This document shows positions 7,379 to 14,567 of a stretch of DNA of 64,000 nucleotides, one piece after another. A program made the position numbers and the translations under genes. The DNA comes from a virus: IMG/VR virus record IMGVR_UViG_3300027747_002198, positions 1 through 64,000 of that record. The stretch is one strand, 5' to 3'. How positions within the stretch are numbered: position 1 is the stretch's first letter; each line of letters starts with the position of its first letter. Under the pieces are notes generated by a model. The model saw nothing but the letters and a program-made list of their open reading frames with translations, ran no database searches and was not told the origin of the DNA.

Positions 7379-7383
7379 AAATA
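7376..7383 (+). promoter_or_regulatory. T4-type late promoter -10 (CATAAATA) for the plus-strand baseplate operon
   Basis: CATAAATA with the start of gp48 31 bases downstream, after an AAAAAGG ribosome binding site. Its first three bases are the complement of the gp4 start codon, so the promoter is packed over the start of the divergent gene in a 36-base intergenic gap. Confidence 0.65.
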
Positions 7384-7414
7384 GTATGTATATCTCTTTT
7401 TAAAAAGGTTTCAA

Positions 7415-8356
7415 ATGGCTATTATTTCTATACCAAGTTCTATTGGTGGAGTATCTATACCTGGAGCACTCATAAACGGTCCTTTGGGTGCGTTATTTGG
7501 AAATAAATTTAATGTTGATAATTTAAAATACCCAAGAGATTTGGAATCGGCAACAAGAGGTCATGTAGTTAAATTTTCTATCAATGAAATTCAACCTATT
7601 GGATATCAAGAAGGCAAAGAATATTCACTATCTTCAGTTGGTAACGGACTTTTAGACGCCGGAACAAATGCTATTAAAAGTTTTCTTGGTTCAGGAGCGG
7701 CTGATGATGGAGAAATACAATTTAACCTAACATTAGAGCCAAGAAAAAAGAAGTTGGCCGCAACAATATCTCTGTACATGCCGGATACAGTTAACTTTAC
7801 ATATGATGCCACTTATAATGATCAAAATTTAACTGACGCCATTTCATCAGCCGCAACAGCATTACCTGGATCATTAGGTAATGCTGGTAAAATGGTTACT
7901 GGTGCAATAGAGTCTGGTGCAGGTAAACTACTATTGAAATCTCAAGGATTGGCAGTAAACCCAAACCAACAGTTATTGTTTGATGGCATACAACTTAGAA
8001 CTTATCAATTAGCTTTTACTTTTACGCCATATTCAAAACAAGAAGCAGATACAGTTAATAAAATTATAAAAACATTTAAATTATACTCACGACCAAGAAC
8101 TGTAACAGGTGCAGGTGGTATGTTGTTTATACCTCCAGCAACATTTGATTTAGATTTTTTATTTAATGGTACACCAAACAAATACATTAACAAAGTTGCT
8201 GAAAGTGTAATTACTAATATTGATGTTAATTATGCACCAGACGGATGGGCTGCACACAGCGATGGTTCTCCTGTTCAAACACAAGTAACTTTACAATTTA
8301 AAGAACTTTACCTTGTTGATAGAGATGGTACTACTGGCGTATCTAAAGGATATTAA
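7415..8356 (+). CDS. gp48: Baseplate tail tube cap (gp48-like)
   Basis: 313 residues. The N-terminus has a Gly/Pro-rich start, then RDLESATRGHVVKFSINEI. The middle has EPRKKKLAATISLYMPDTV and an Ala/Gly-rich helical insert. The C-terminal core is LAFTFTPYSKQEADTVNKII followed by FIPPATFDLDFLFNG and VTLQFKELYLVDRD. This EADTVNKII / P-x-x-F-x-L-x-F / QVTLxFKEL pattern is that of the gp48/gp54 family of T4-like phages, which caps the hub and seeds tube polymerisation. gp54 cannot be excluded. It is the first plus-strand baseplate gene and is followed two bases later by gp53. Confidence 0.78.
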   Translation: MAIISIPSSIGGVSIPGALINGPLGALFGNKFNVDNLKYPRDLESATRGHVVKFSINEIQPIGYQEGKEYSLSSVGNGLLDAGTNAIKSFLGSGAADDGEIQFNLTLEPRKKKLAATISLYMPDTVNFTYDATYNDQNLTDAISSAATALPGSLGNAGKMVTGAIESGAGKLLLKSQGLAVNPNQQLLFDGIQLRTYQLAFTFTPYSKQEADTVNKIIKTFKLYSRPRTVTGAGGMLFIPPATFDLDFLFNGTPNKYINKVAESVITNIDVNYAPDGWAAHSDGSPVQTQVTLQFKELYLVDRDGTTGVSKGY

Positions 8357-8358
8357 TC

Positions 8359-8955
8359 ATGCAATATTTTGATAATCTTCCAAAAATCATTTACACAGAT
8401 AGTTCTGGTGTTCGTTCAATCCGCACAGATTTGTTGGCTCGTGCTAGTATTATTCCACAAATTTTATCAAATCCAATGTTGTATTATCAATATGATATTC
8501 AAGATGGCGATACACCAGAAATTGTTGCACACAAGTATTATAATGATTCTTATCGTTATTGGATAGTTTTATTTGCAAACCAAATGTTGGATCCGCAATG
8601 GGATTGGCCATTAACATATAGTCAATTTAATGATTATATAAATGACAAATACAACGGCGTAGATATATACAATACAGTTCATCATTATGAAAAAGTAATA
8701 ACCAGTTATGATTACACAACACTTACCACAACAACCAACACCGTGACAGTAAGTTTACAAGAATACGATTCATTGTCATTAGGTACAACAACTTACACTT
8801 TACCGACTGGTACAGTAGATGTAACAATTAGCGGCAATATTGTAAATATTTACCAATATGAATTGGGTCTTAACGAAGCCAAAAGAACTATTAATTTATT
8901 AAATGTTTCTTATGTTGATCAAATTGAAAAAGAAATAAAAAAATTATTTAATTAA
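8359..8955 (+). CDS. gp53: gp53 baseplate wedge
   Basis: 198 residues, against 196 in T4. The signature is D-x-P-E-x-V-A-H-K-Y-Y-N-D-S-Y-R-Y-W-I-V-L at about 52-73, then QMLDPQWDWPLTYSQFNDYI. It matches the T4 region where ELANAIYGNPQLYWVLLMCN is followed by YYGWITSQEAAY. It is a LysM-like wedge component that finishes the inner wedge. The C-terminal half is Thr-rich beta sequence and ends with an EKEIKKLFN helix. Three bases separate it from gp27. Confidence 0.9.
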   Translation: MQYFDNLPKIIYTDSSGVRSIRTDLLARASIIPQILSNPMLYYQYDIQDGDTPEIVAHKYYNDSYRYWIVLFANQMLDPQWDWPLTYSQFNDYINDKYNGVDIYNTVHHYEKVITSYDYTTLTTTTNTVTVSLQEYDSLSLGTTTYTLPTGTVDVTISGNIVNIYQYELGLNEAKRTINLLNVSYVDQIEKEIKKLFN

Positions 8956-8958
8956 AAT

Positions 8959-10326
8959 ATGGATACTCAACCAGTAGAATCTCCCGGATTATATTATCCA
9001 CAGGATTATAATCTTACTACATTAAATTTCTTAACCGCCAATGGTAAAAGAATTGAAATGAAAAAAATAATGAGAGAATTATCTTATTATGAGGACTTAT
9101 ACACATTTGCAATTTCTGGTTATATTAAAATAGAAGATTCTCAAGGCTTTATTGAATCGCTCCAATTAACGGGTAATGAATACCTAGAAGTCAATTTTGG
9201 CAAAATAAAAAATGCACCAAATTCTGACGACCAATTGTTCAGAGTATATAAAGTTGGTGATAGGGTTCCTGCCGGAAATCTTAACACAGAATACTATACT
9301 TTGTATTTTTGTTCTGAAGAATTGGTATTATCTGAACAAAGAAAAATAAGCAAATCATACAAAGGAATGTTAATTTCTGATATTATAACAGATGTTTTAA
9401 ATAATCAATTAAAAGTAAATAGTAAAAAAATAAACAAAATTGAAGAAACCACAGGAATGTATGATTTTGTGGTGCCAAGGATGAAGCCTTTTGAGACCAT
9501 TAGTTGGGTATCGACATATGCTCGGCCCGCAGCAACTGGAACGGTAGGTGCTGATATGTTGTTTTATGAAACAAAAGATGGATTTAATTTTAGGTCTTTA
9601 CAATCATTGTTCCAAGGAAATGTTTATGCGTCTTACAAATATCAACAAAAAAACTTAGACGACAAAGAACAGTCGATGGAAGAAAAATCAATATCAGTAT
9701 TACAATACGAATTTAATAAATCTTTTGATATTGTAAAAGATGTTGCTTCTGGTTCTTTTGCCAATCGTTTAATTACTTTAGACCCAACAACACGAACATA
9801 CAAAACAACTGATTTTGATTATAATAAATTTAAAGATCAAGCAAAATCGTTAAATCCTGATGGTATTATAAACAATCTTGAAAATCGATTTGGAGATACT
9901 TTGAATCAAGCTGCCGAAGCAGTTACTAAGCTTTTAACAAGTAATGCTGGTGAAGGCAATATACCTTACATGAAACAAAAAGAAGCAGGTTTTGCCAAAG
10001 ATATTTTTGCAGAAACCTATGTACCACAAAGAACAGCACAACTTAATTTAGCAAACTATAATGTTGTTAAATTGGCGGTACCTGGCGATCCTGGTCTTAC
10101 TGCTGGAAAAGTAATTGAATTTAACTTGATGACAATTAAACCAAGCACAACCAAAAAAGATTTAGATAAGTTCTATTCTGGTAAATATTTGGTGACAGCT
10201 GTTCGTCATGTTATTCAACCAATGAATGGAACTTATCAAACAATTTTAGAAATTGCCAAAGATAGTGCTGATAACAAATATCAAAATGTCAACAACTCTG
10301 ATTTCAAAGAGAGTGTGTCTGAATAA
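8959..10326 (+). CDS. gp27: gp27-like central baseplate hub
   Basis: 455 residues, trimeric hub that carries the gp5 spike. The N-terminal tube-like domain has FEDLYTFAISGYIKIEDSQGF-type beta strands (about 45-67) and NTEYYTLYFCSEELVLSEQ. The second tube domain has MYDFVVPRMKPFETISWV. The C-terminus has GDPGLTAGKVIEFNL and SGKYLVTAVRHVI, typical of gp27/gpD-type hubs. Its TAA overlaps the gp5 start (TAATG), so the two partners are translationally coupled. Confidence 0.85.
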   Translation: MDTQPVESPGLYYPQDYNLTTLNFLTANGKRIEMKKIMRELSYYEDLYTFAISGYIKIEDSQGFIESLQLTGNEYLEVNFGKIKNAPNSDDQLFRVYKVGDRVPAGNLNTEYYTLYFCSEELVLSEQRKISKSYKGMLISDIITDVLNNQLKVNSKKINKIEETTGMYDFVVPRMKPFETISWVSTYARPAATGTVGADMLFYETKDGFNFRSLQSLFQGNVYASYKYQQKNLDDKEQSMEEKSISVLQYEFNKSFDIVKDVASGSFANRLITLDPTTRTYKTTDFDYNKFKDQAKSLNPDGIINNLENRFGDTLNQAAEAVTKLLTSNAGEGNIPYMKQKEAGFAKDIFAETYVPQRTAQLNLANYNVVKLAVPGDPGLTAGKVIEFNLMTIKPSTTKKDLDKFYSGKYLVTAVRHVIQPMNGTYQTILEIAKDSADNKYQNVNNSDFKESVSE

Positions 10327-11213
10327 TGGAAAATTTCTTAGGAAAAGATGGTTTTAACTGGTGGATGGGAGTTGTAGAGTCCCGTGATGATCCATTAAAT
10401 CTTGGAAGATGTCAAGTTAGGATATTTGGACATCATTCAGACAATACACAAGAAATTCCTACGGGTGACTTATCATGGGCTTTACCTGGTTATTCGCCTA
10501 ATTCTGGATGGGTATCTTCTACTCCAATCAAAGGTGATTATGTTTTTGGATTCTTTTCTGATGGGGCTTCATCACAAGCACCTGTTATGTTAGCAATATT
10601 TCCTGGTATACCACAGAACGGACCAACAACAGGAGGATTTTCAGAAGGTGATCATTACCCTATAGGTGAACCCACAACAAGTCGTTTATATCGCAATGAA
10701 AAGATAGATCAAACACCAATTGGAGTGCATAATAGCAATTTAGATACTGGTGTTGCAACTGCTTCTGGAGGTTCTTGGAGTGAACCAAAATCACAATATA
10801 ATACACAACCTCCTTATAATAATGTCACCGAAACGATGGCGGGTCATGTTTTTGAGTTAGACGATACTCCGGGTGCTGAAAGAATACACCTAAATCATAA
10901 AACAAATACATTTTTTGAAATTGCGCCAGACGGAAGTAAAGTCACCAAAGTACAAGGCGACAACTATGAAATTTATATTAAAGATAATAATGTTCATGTT
11001 AAAGGTCAATGTAATATCACGGTTGATGGTAATGCTGGTGTCTACGTTAAAGGAGATAGCACATTAAAAACGGATGGTAATTCAAACATAAATGTTGGAG
11101 GTAATGCAAATTTAAATGTATCCGGTAGTTTAAATTCAAAAATTGGAAGTAATTACAATATTAACTGCGGAGGAAACTTTAAAGTTTTGGCTGCAAGAAT
11201 TGATTTAAATTAA
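10326..11213 (+). CDS. gp5: gp5-like spike: OB fold plus beta-helix, no lysozyme domain
   Basis: 295 residues, against 575 in T4. The N-terminal OB fold has WWMGVVESRDDPLNLGRCQV (12-31), RIFGHH, and LPGYSPNSG. The C-terminus has ERIHLNHKTNTFFEIAPDGS, then repeated short strands (VKGQCNITVDGNAGVYVKGD, LKTDGNSNINVGGNANLNVS), the VgrG-like triple beta-helix needle. The ~170-residue lysozyme domain between OB fold and needle in T4 is missing. The GH19 protein on the minus strand probably supplies that activity. A PAAR tip is encoded two genes downstream. Confidence 0.92.
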   Translation: MENFLGKDGFNWWMGVVESRDDPLNLGRCQVRIFGHHSDNTQEIPTGDLSWALPGYSPNSGWVSSTPIKGDYVFGFFSDGASSQAPVMLAIFPGIPQNGPTTGGFSEGDHYPIGEPTTSRLYRNEKIDQTPIGVHNSNLDTGVATASGGSWSEPKSQYNTQPPYNNVTETMAGHVFELDDTPGAERIHLNHKTNTFFEIAPDGSKVTKVQGDNYEIYIKDNNVHVKGQCNITVDGNAGVYVKGDSTLKTDGNSNINVGGNANLNVSGSLNSKIGSNYNINCGGNFKVLAARIDLN

Positions 11214-11675
11214 ATGTCAACATTAACTCCGGCAACATTATCTACTGTATATGTGGAAACACAATTTTCTGATACAATACTTGTTCAAGAAATTGATGAT
11301 ATGGGGACTGCCTATCCGGCTAATGTAATTTCTGTTACTTCTAATTATGATCCACTTACAAATGTATTTAAATTTTCAAACACGTTTACGACAGGAAGTG
11401 TAACAATTTATGGTGCTTTTTCTTTAAATTTGTTTCCCTCATCAATTATACAGTATATTACAAAAGGAAGTTCAGATAAAATAGAAACTTTGGTTACAAC
11501 AAATTCTTTTGATTTAATTCCTACTGGTAAACAAGTATTTAATTATCAAGCGCCTAGAGCAGCCACAATTGATGTAATTTTTACAATAACAACAAACATT
11601 TCTTTTTCACAAATTACTAAAACCGTAGAATACAATTATGATACGGGTAGAATAAAATTATTGAGGTACATTTGA
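11214..11675 (+). CDS. Unrecognised baseplate/spike-region protein
   Basis: 153 residues, almost entirely predicted beta with many Thr, Ser and Val and no cysteines. The start ATG directly follows the gp5 stop, and the stop overlaps the PAAR gene (TGATG). Tight packing between the spike and its tip argues for a virion role. Two similar Ser/Thr beta halves suggest one or two small beta-sandwich domains. No function is assigned. Confidence 0.8.
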   Translation: MSTLTPATLSTVYVETQFSDTILVQEIDDMGTAYPANVISVTSNYDPLTNVFKFSNTFTTGSVTIYGAFSLNLFPSSIIQYITKGSSDKIETLVTTNSFDLIPTGKQVFNYQAPRAATIDVIFTITTNISFSQITKTVEYNYDTGRIKLLRYI

Positions 11676-11974
11676 TGCCAGCACAATCTAGATTAGGAGA
11701 TATATCTGCCGGACACGCTTGTTTTCCGCCGACTCCTATTATATCAAATGTGACACAAACTGTATACATTAATGGTATACCAGCAGCTCTTTTAGGTTCC
11801 CAACTCGCTCCGCACGCTTGTGGCCGTGAAGTACACGCAGGAGGGTTAAGAAAGATTGTTTCTGGTAGTTCTTCTGTATTTTTTGAAGGAAAAGCGCCTG
11901 CCAGAATAGGTGATTCAATTGCAGATGGAGATTGCATGGCACAAGGTTCAGGTAACGTATTTGTAGGTGGTTAA
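11675..11974 (+). CDS. gp5.4: PAAR-repeat spike tip protein
   Basis: 99 residues from the ATG overlapping the previous stop; the TTG three bases earlier is less likely. PAAR proteins cap the needle of gp5/VgrG and carry a bound metal. Here PAAR-type segments are RLGDISAGHACFPP, INGIPAALLGSQLAPHACG, FFEGKAPARIGDSIADGDC, and the terminal GSGNVFVGG. Candidate metal ligands are H14, H48, H54 and C87. The length and glycine pattern match the T4 gp5.4 class. Confidence 0.93.
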   Translation: MPAQSRLGDISAGHACFPPTPIISNVTQTVYINGIPAALLGSQLAPHACGREVHAGGLRKIVSGSSSVFFEGKAPARIGDSIADGDCMAQGSGNVFVGG

Positions 11975-11983
11975 ACCAAATGG

Positions 11984-12060
11984 AAAATTCAAAAATTTGC
12001 GTTCCGGCTCCAAAAATTCTCCTTGCAGATTCAGGAGTCCAAAAAGCAATTTTACTCCTA
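11984..12060 (+). ncRNA. Intergenic structured element, copy A
   Basis: A 106-base gap holds a sequence similar to the one at 30166-30240. Shared blocks are AAAATTCAAA, then TTTG, TTCCGGC, TCCAAA, and finally AAAAGCAATTTTACT. The 3' part folds as AGGAGT (12033-12038), a 3-base bulge, AAAA, loop GCAA (12046-12049), TTTT, ACTCCT (12054-12059). The loop is a GNRA tetraloop. There is no T-run after the hairpin, so it is not a simple terminator. Strand is inferred from the flanking genes. Not a family I recognise. Confidence 0.55.
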
Positions 12061-12079
12061 GAACTCTGATAAATAGAAG

Positions 12080-12472
12080 ATGGCAAAATTAATAAACATA
12101 TATTCGGACATAGATTTCACTTTCAGCAAACGACCTGTGGTGAAAGATGTTGCTTTAAGTTATGACGAGAAAGCAGTAATAAGGTCAATTAGAAATTTGT
12201 TGTCCTTAAAACACTACGAAAAGCCTTTTAATCCAGAAATTGGTTCAAATTTGGATGCTTTGTTATTTGAAAATTTTTCCCCACTAACTGCTTCTAGCAT
12301 TGAAACTGAAATAAGTAACATTATACAAAATTATGAACCTAGGGCATCTTTAAAAGAAGTTATTGTAAACGCATCGCCAGACAAAAATGCTTATAATGTA
12401 ACTTTAAGTTTTTACATACAAAATGCAACATTACCAACAACGGTATCACTTATATTAGAGAGAAATAGATAA
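12080..12472 (+). CDS. gp25: gp25 baseplate wedge
   Basis: 130 residues, the usual size of the gp25/TssE family (T4: 132). Motifs include DIDFTF at the N-terminus, DEKAVIRSIRNLLSLK, KPFNPEIGSNLDALLFE, and the conserved EPR at about 87-89 in NYEPRA. It binds sheath and wedge and starts sheath assembly at the baseplate. A GATAAATA lies at 12068-12075, but it is too close to the start to act as a promoter for a normal leader. One base separates it from gp6. Confidence 0.95.
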   Translation: MAKLINIYSDIDFTFSKRPVVKDVALSYDEKAVIRSIRNLLSLKHYEKPFNPEIGSNLDALLFENFSPLTASSIETEISNIIQNYEPRASLKEVIVNASPDKNAYNVTLSFYIQNATLPTTVSLILERNR

Positions 12473-12473
12473 A

Positions 12474-14567
12474 ATGGCAGGAGCTAATTCTAATATTCAA
12501 ATTACAGATTTGGATTTTAATAATATTAAATCCAATCTAAAAAAATATTTGCAAGGACAAGATACACTAAAAGATTATAATTATGAAGGTTCTGCACTTT
12601 CAACTCTTTTAGACATACTGGCATACAATACACAGTATAATGCTTATTACCTTAACATGGTGTCTAATGAGATGTTTTTGGATTCTGCGTTAAAAAGAAG
12701 TTCAGTAGTTTCTCACGCCAAACTATTGGACTATGTACCAAAATCTTCAATTGCTCCATCAGCAATAATTAATTTAAAAGTTAATCAGGTAAAAGTACCA
12801 TCATTAACTTTACCGGCGTATACAAAATTTCTATCTGAAGCTATTGACGGCGTAAACTATAATTTTGTCACTACAGATTCAACAACTGTTACTGTTGATA
12901 ATACTGGTACGGCTCTTTTTCAAAATATACAAATCAAACAAGGTTTATCTGCATCAATGAGATTTACTGTTGATAGCGCCACAAATCCAAAATATCTTTT
13001 CACTATACCGGAAACAAATGTTGATACTACCAGTTTAAAGGTTAGTGTTCAACAATCTTCTTCTAGTTCTGCCACAGATAATTATACACTAGCATCTGGT
13101 TATTTAACTTTAAATTCAAATTCTTTGGTTTATTTTTTACAAGAAAGTTTAAATGGCCAATATGAAATTTATTTTGGTGATGGAGTATTAGGAAAAAAAT
13201 TGCCTGATGGTGCTATAGTCAATGTATCGTATGTTGTTACAAATGGTACTTCTTCTGCCGGAGCAAACAATTTTGTTTTAATGCAACCAATATCTGGTTA
13301 TTCAAATAATACAATTTATCCTGTATTCGCTGCTTCTCAAGGTGGAAATAAAGAATCTATAGATTCAATTAAATTTCAAGCACCAAAAAGTTATGCGGCT
13401 CAAGGCCGTGCAGTCACAAAAGAAGATTACATTACGGTGGTACAACAAAATCAATTAGGTTATTCTTTTGATGCAGTTAATGTTTGGGGTGGCCAAGAAA
13501 ATAATCCACCAGTTTATGGCCAAGTATTCATTTGTTTAAAACCAGCTGGGTCATATTTGTTTACTCAAACACAAAAACAAAGATTGTTACAAGAAGTTAT
13601 TAAGCCTATTTCGGTAATGACTGTTGAACCAAATATAGTTGACCCCGATTATACTTACCTTAAATTGAATGTTAATGTTTTATATGATCCAAAGAAAACG
13701 GCTTACACGGCTGCTCAAATTCAGTCAATTATTTCTACAGCTATTACTAATTTTGGACAATCAACATTAAATACTTTTAATTCAACATTTTCTGTACCAG
13801 AGTTGACTTTAACAATTCAAAATTCTGATCCGTCTATCATTACAAATGAAATATCAGTTCAAGTACAAAAGAAATTTTATCCAATATTAGGAGCATCAGA
13901 AACTTATACTTTGAATTACGGAGTAGGTCTTAATAAAGGAATGTTTTTAAGTGGAGTTAATAGTTTCCCTTCCATACAATATGTCGATCCTTCAAATCCA
14001 ACCAATACAATTGATGGAGTTTACATTGAAGAAGTGCCATCGGCGGTTGGAGGAGTTGAATCCATTTCGGTCACCAATCCAGGTTTTGGATATCTATATG
14101 CACCAATTATTACAATTTTGGGTGATGGAACAGGAGCAACAGCAATAGCTTCAATTAATTCCACCGGCACTATTAGTCAAATAGTTATTACTTCTGTTGG
14201 TTCAAATTATACTAATGCGGTTGTACAGATTACTCCGGATCCTAGAGATACAAATCCTGGCCAATTAGGTGCTGCAATTGCAACTGTAATTTCACAATAT
14301 GGAACTTTAAGGTTATATTATTATAATAAAAATAATATAAAAACAATAATCAATTCAAATATAGGTACTATTGATTATCTGAATGGTATTGTTACTATCA
14401 AAGATTTCAATCCATTACAAGTTTCTTCCGAGAGTGCGTTGGGGCAATTATCAATTACTGCTAACCCTTCCACAACAATTATATCATCTTATTTCAATAG
14501 AATTATTACAATTGATCCATATGATACAACTGCAATTACTGTAAATGTAACAGCCAAAAATTCATGA
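12474..14567 (+). CDS. gp6: gp6 baseplate wedge
   Basis: 697 residues (T4: 660). The N-terminus has ITDLDFNNIKSNLKKYLQGQ and EGSALSTLLDILAYNTQYNA, the latter near 43-62, both diagnostic of gp6. A gpJ-like core follows, with QEVIKPISVMTVEP-type residues (VTKEDY near 315). gp6 forms the dodecameric ring that couples baseplate opening. A glycine-rich insert at 14040-14240 (NPGFGYLYAPIITILGDGTG) is absent from T4 and recurs in gp7, gp8 and the giant protein of this window. Its end overlaps gp7 by four bases (ATGA). Confidence 0.92.
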   Translation: MAGANSNIQITDLDFNNIKSNLKKYLQGQDTLKDYNYEGSALSTLLDILAYNTQYNAYYLNMVSNEMFLDSALKRSSVVSHAKLLDYVPKSSIAPSAIINLKVNQVKVPSLTLPAYTKFLSEAIDGVNYNFVTTDSTTVTVDNTGTALFQNIQIKQGLSASMRFTVDSATNPKYLFTIPETNVDTTSLKVSVQQSSSSSATDNYTLASGYLTLNSNSLVYFLQESLNGQYEIYFGDGVLGKKLPDGAIVNVSYVVTNGTSSAGANNFVLMQPISGYSNNTIYPVFAASQGGNKESIDSIKFQAPKSYAAQGRAVTKEDYITVVQQNQLGYSFDAVNVWGGQENNPPVYGQVFICLKPAGSYLFTQTQKQRLLQEVIKPISVMTVEPNIVDPDYTYLKLNVNVLYDPKKTAYTAAQIQSIISTAITNFGQSTLNTFNSTFSVPELTLTIQNSDPSIITNEISVQVQKKFYPILGASETYTLNYGVGLNKGMFLSGVNSFPSIQYVDPSNPTNTIDGVYIEEVPSAVGGVESISVTNPGFGYLYAPIITILGDGTGATAIASINSTGTISQIVITSVGSNYTNAVVQITPDPRDTNPGQLGAAIATVISQYGTLRLYYYNKNNIKTIINSNIGTIDYLNGIVTIKDFNPLQVSSESALGQLSITANPSTTIISSYFNRIITIDPYDTTAITVNVTAKNS

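Noticed and set aside
11672-11674. TTG start for the PAAR protein
   Set aside because: The ATG three bases later overlaps the preceding stop as TGATG, matching the coupling used by neighbouring genes.
12068-12075. GATAAATA as late promoter of gp25
   Set aside because: Only four bases separate it from the start codon, so transcription would begin at or after the ATG. Could serve a leaderless or internal transcript, but this is not supported.
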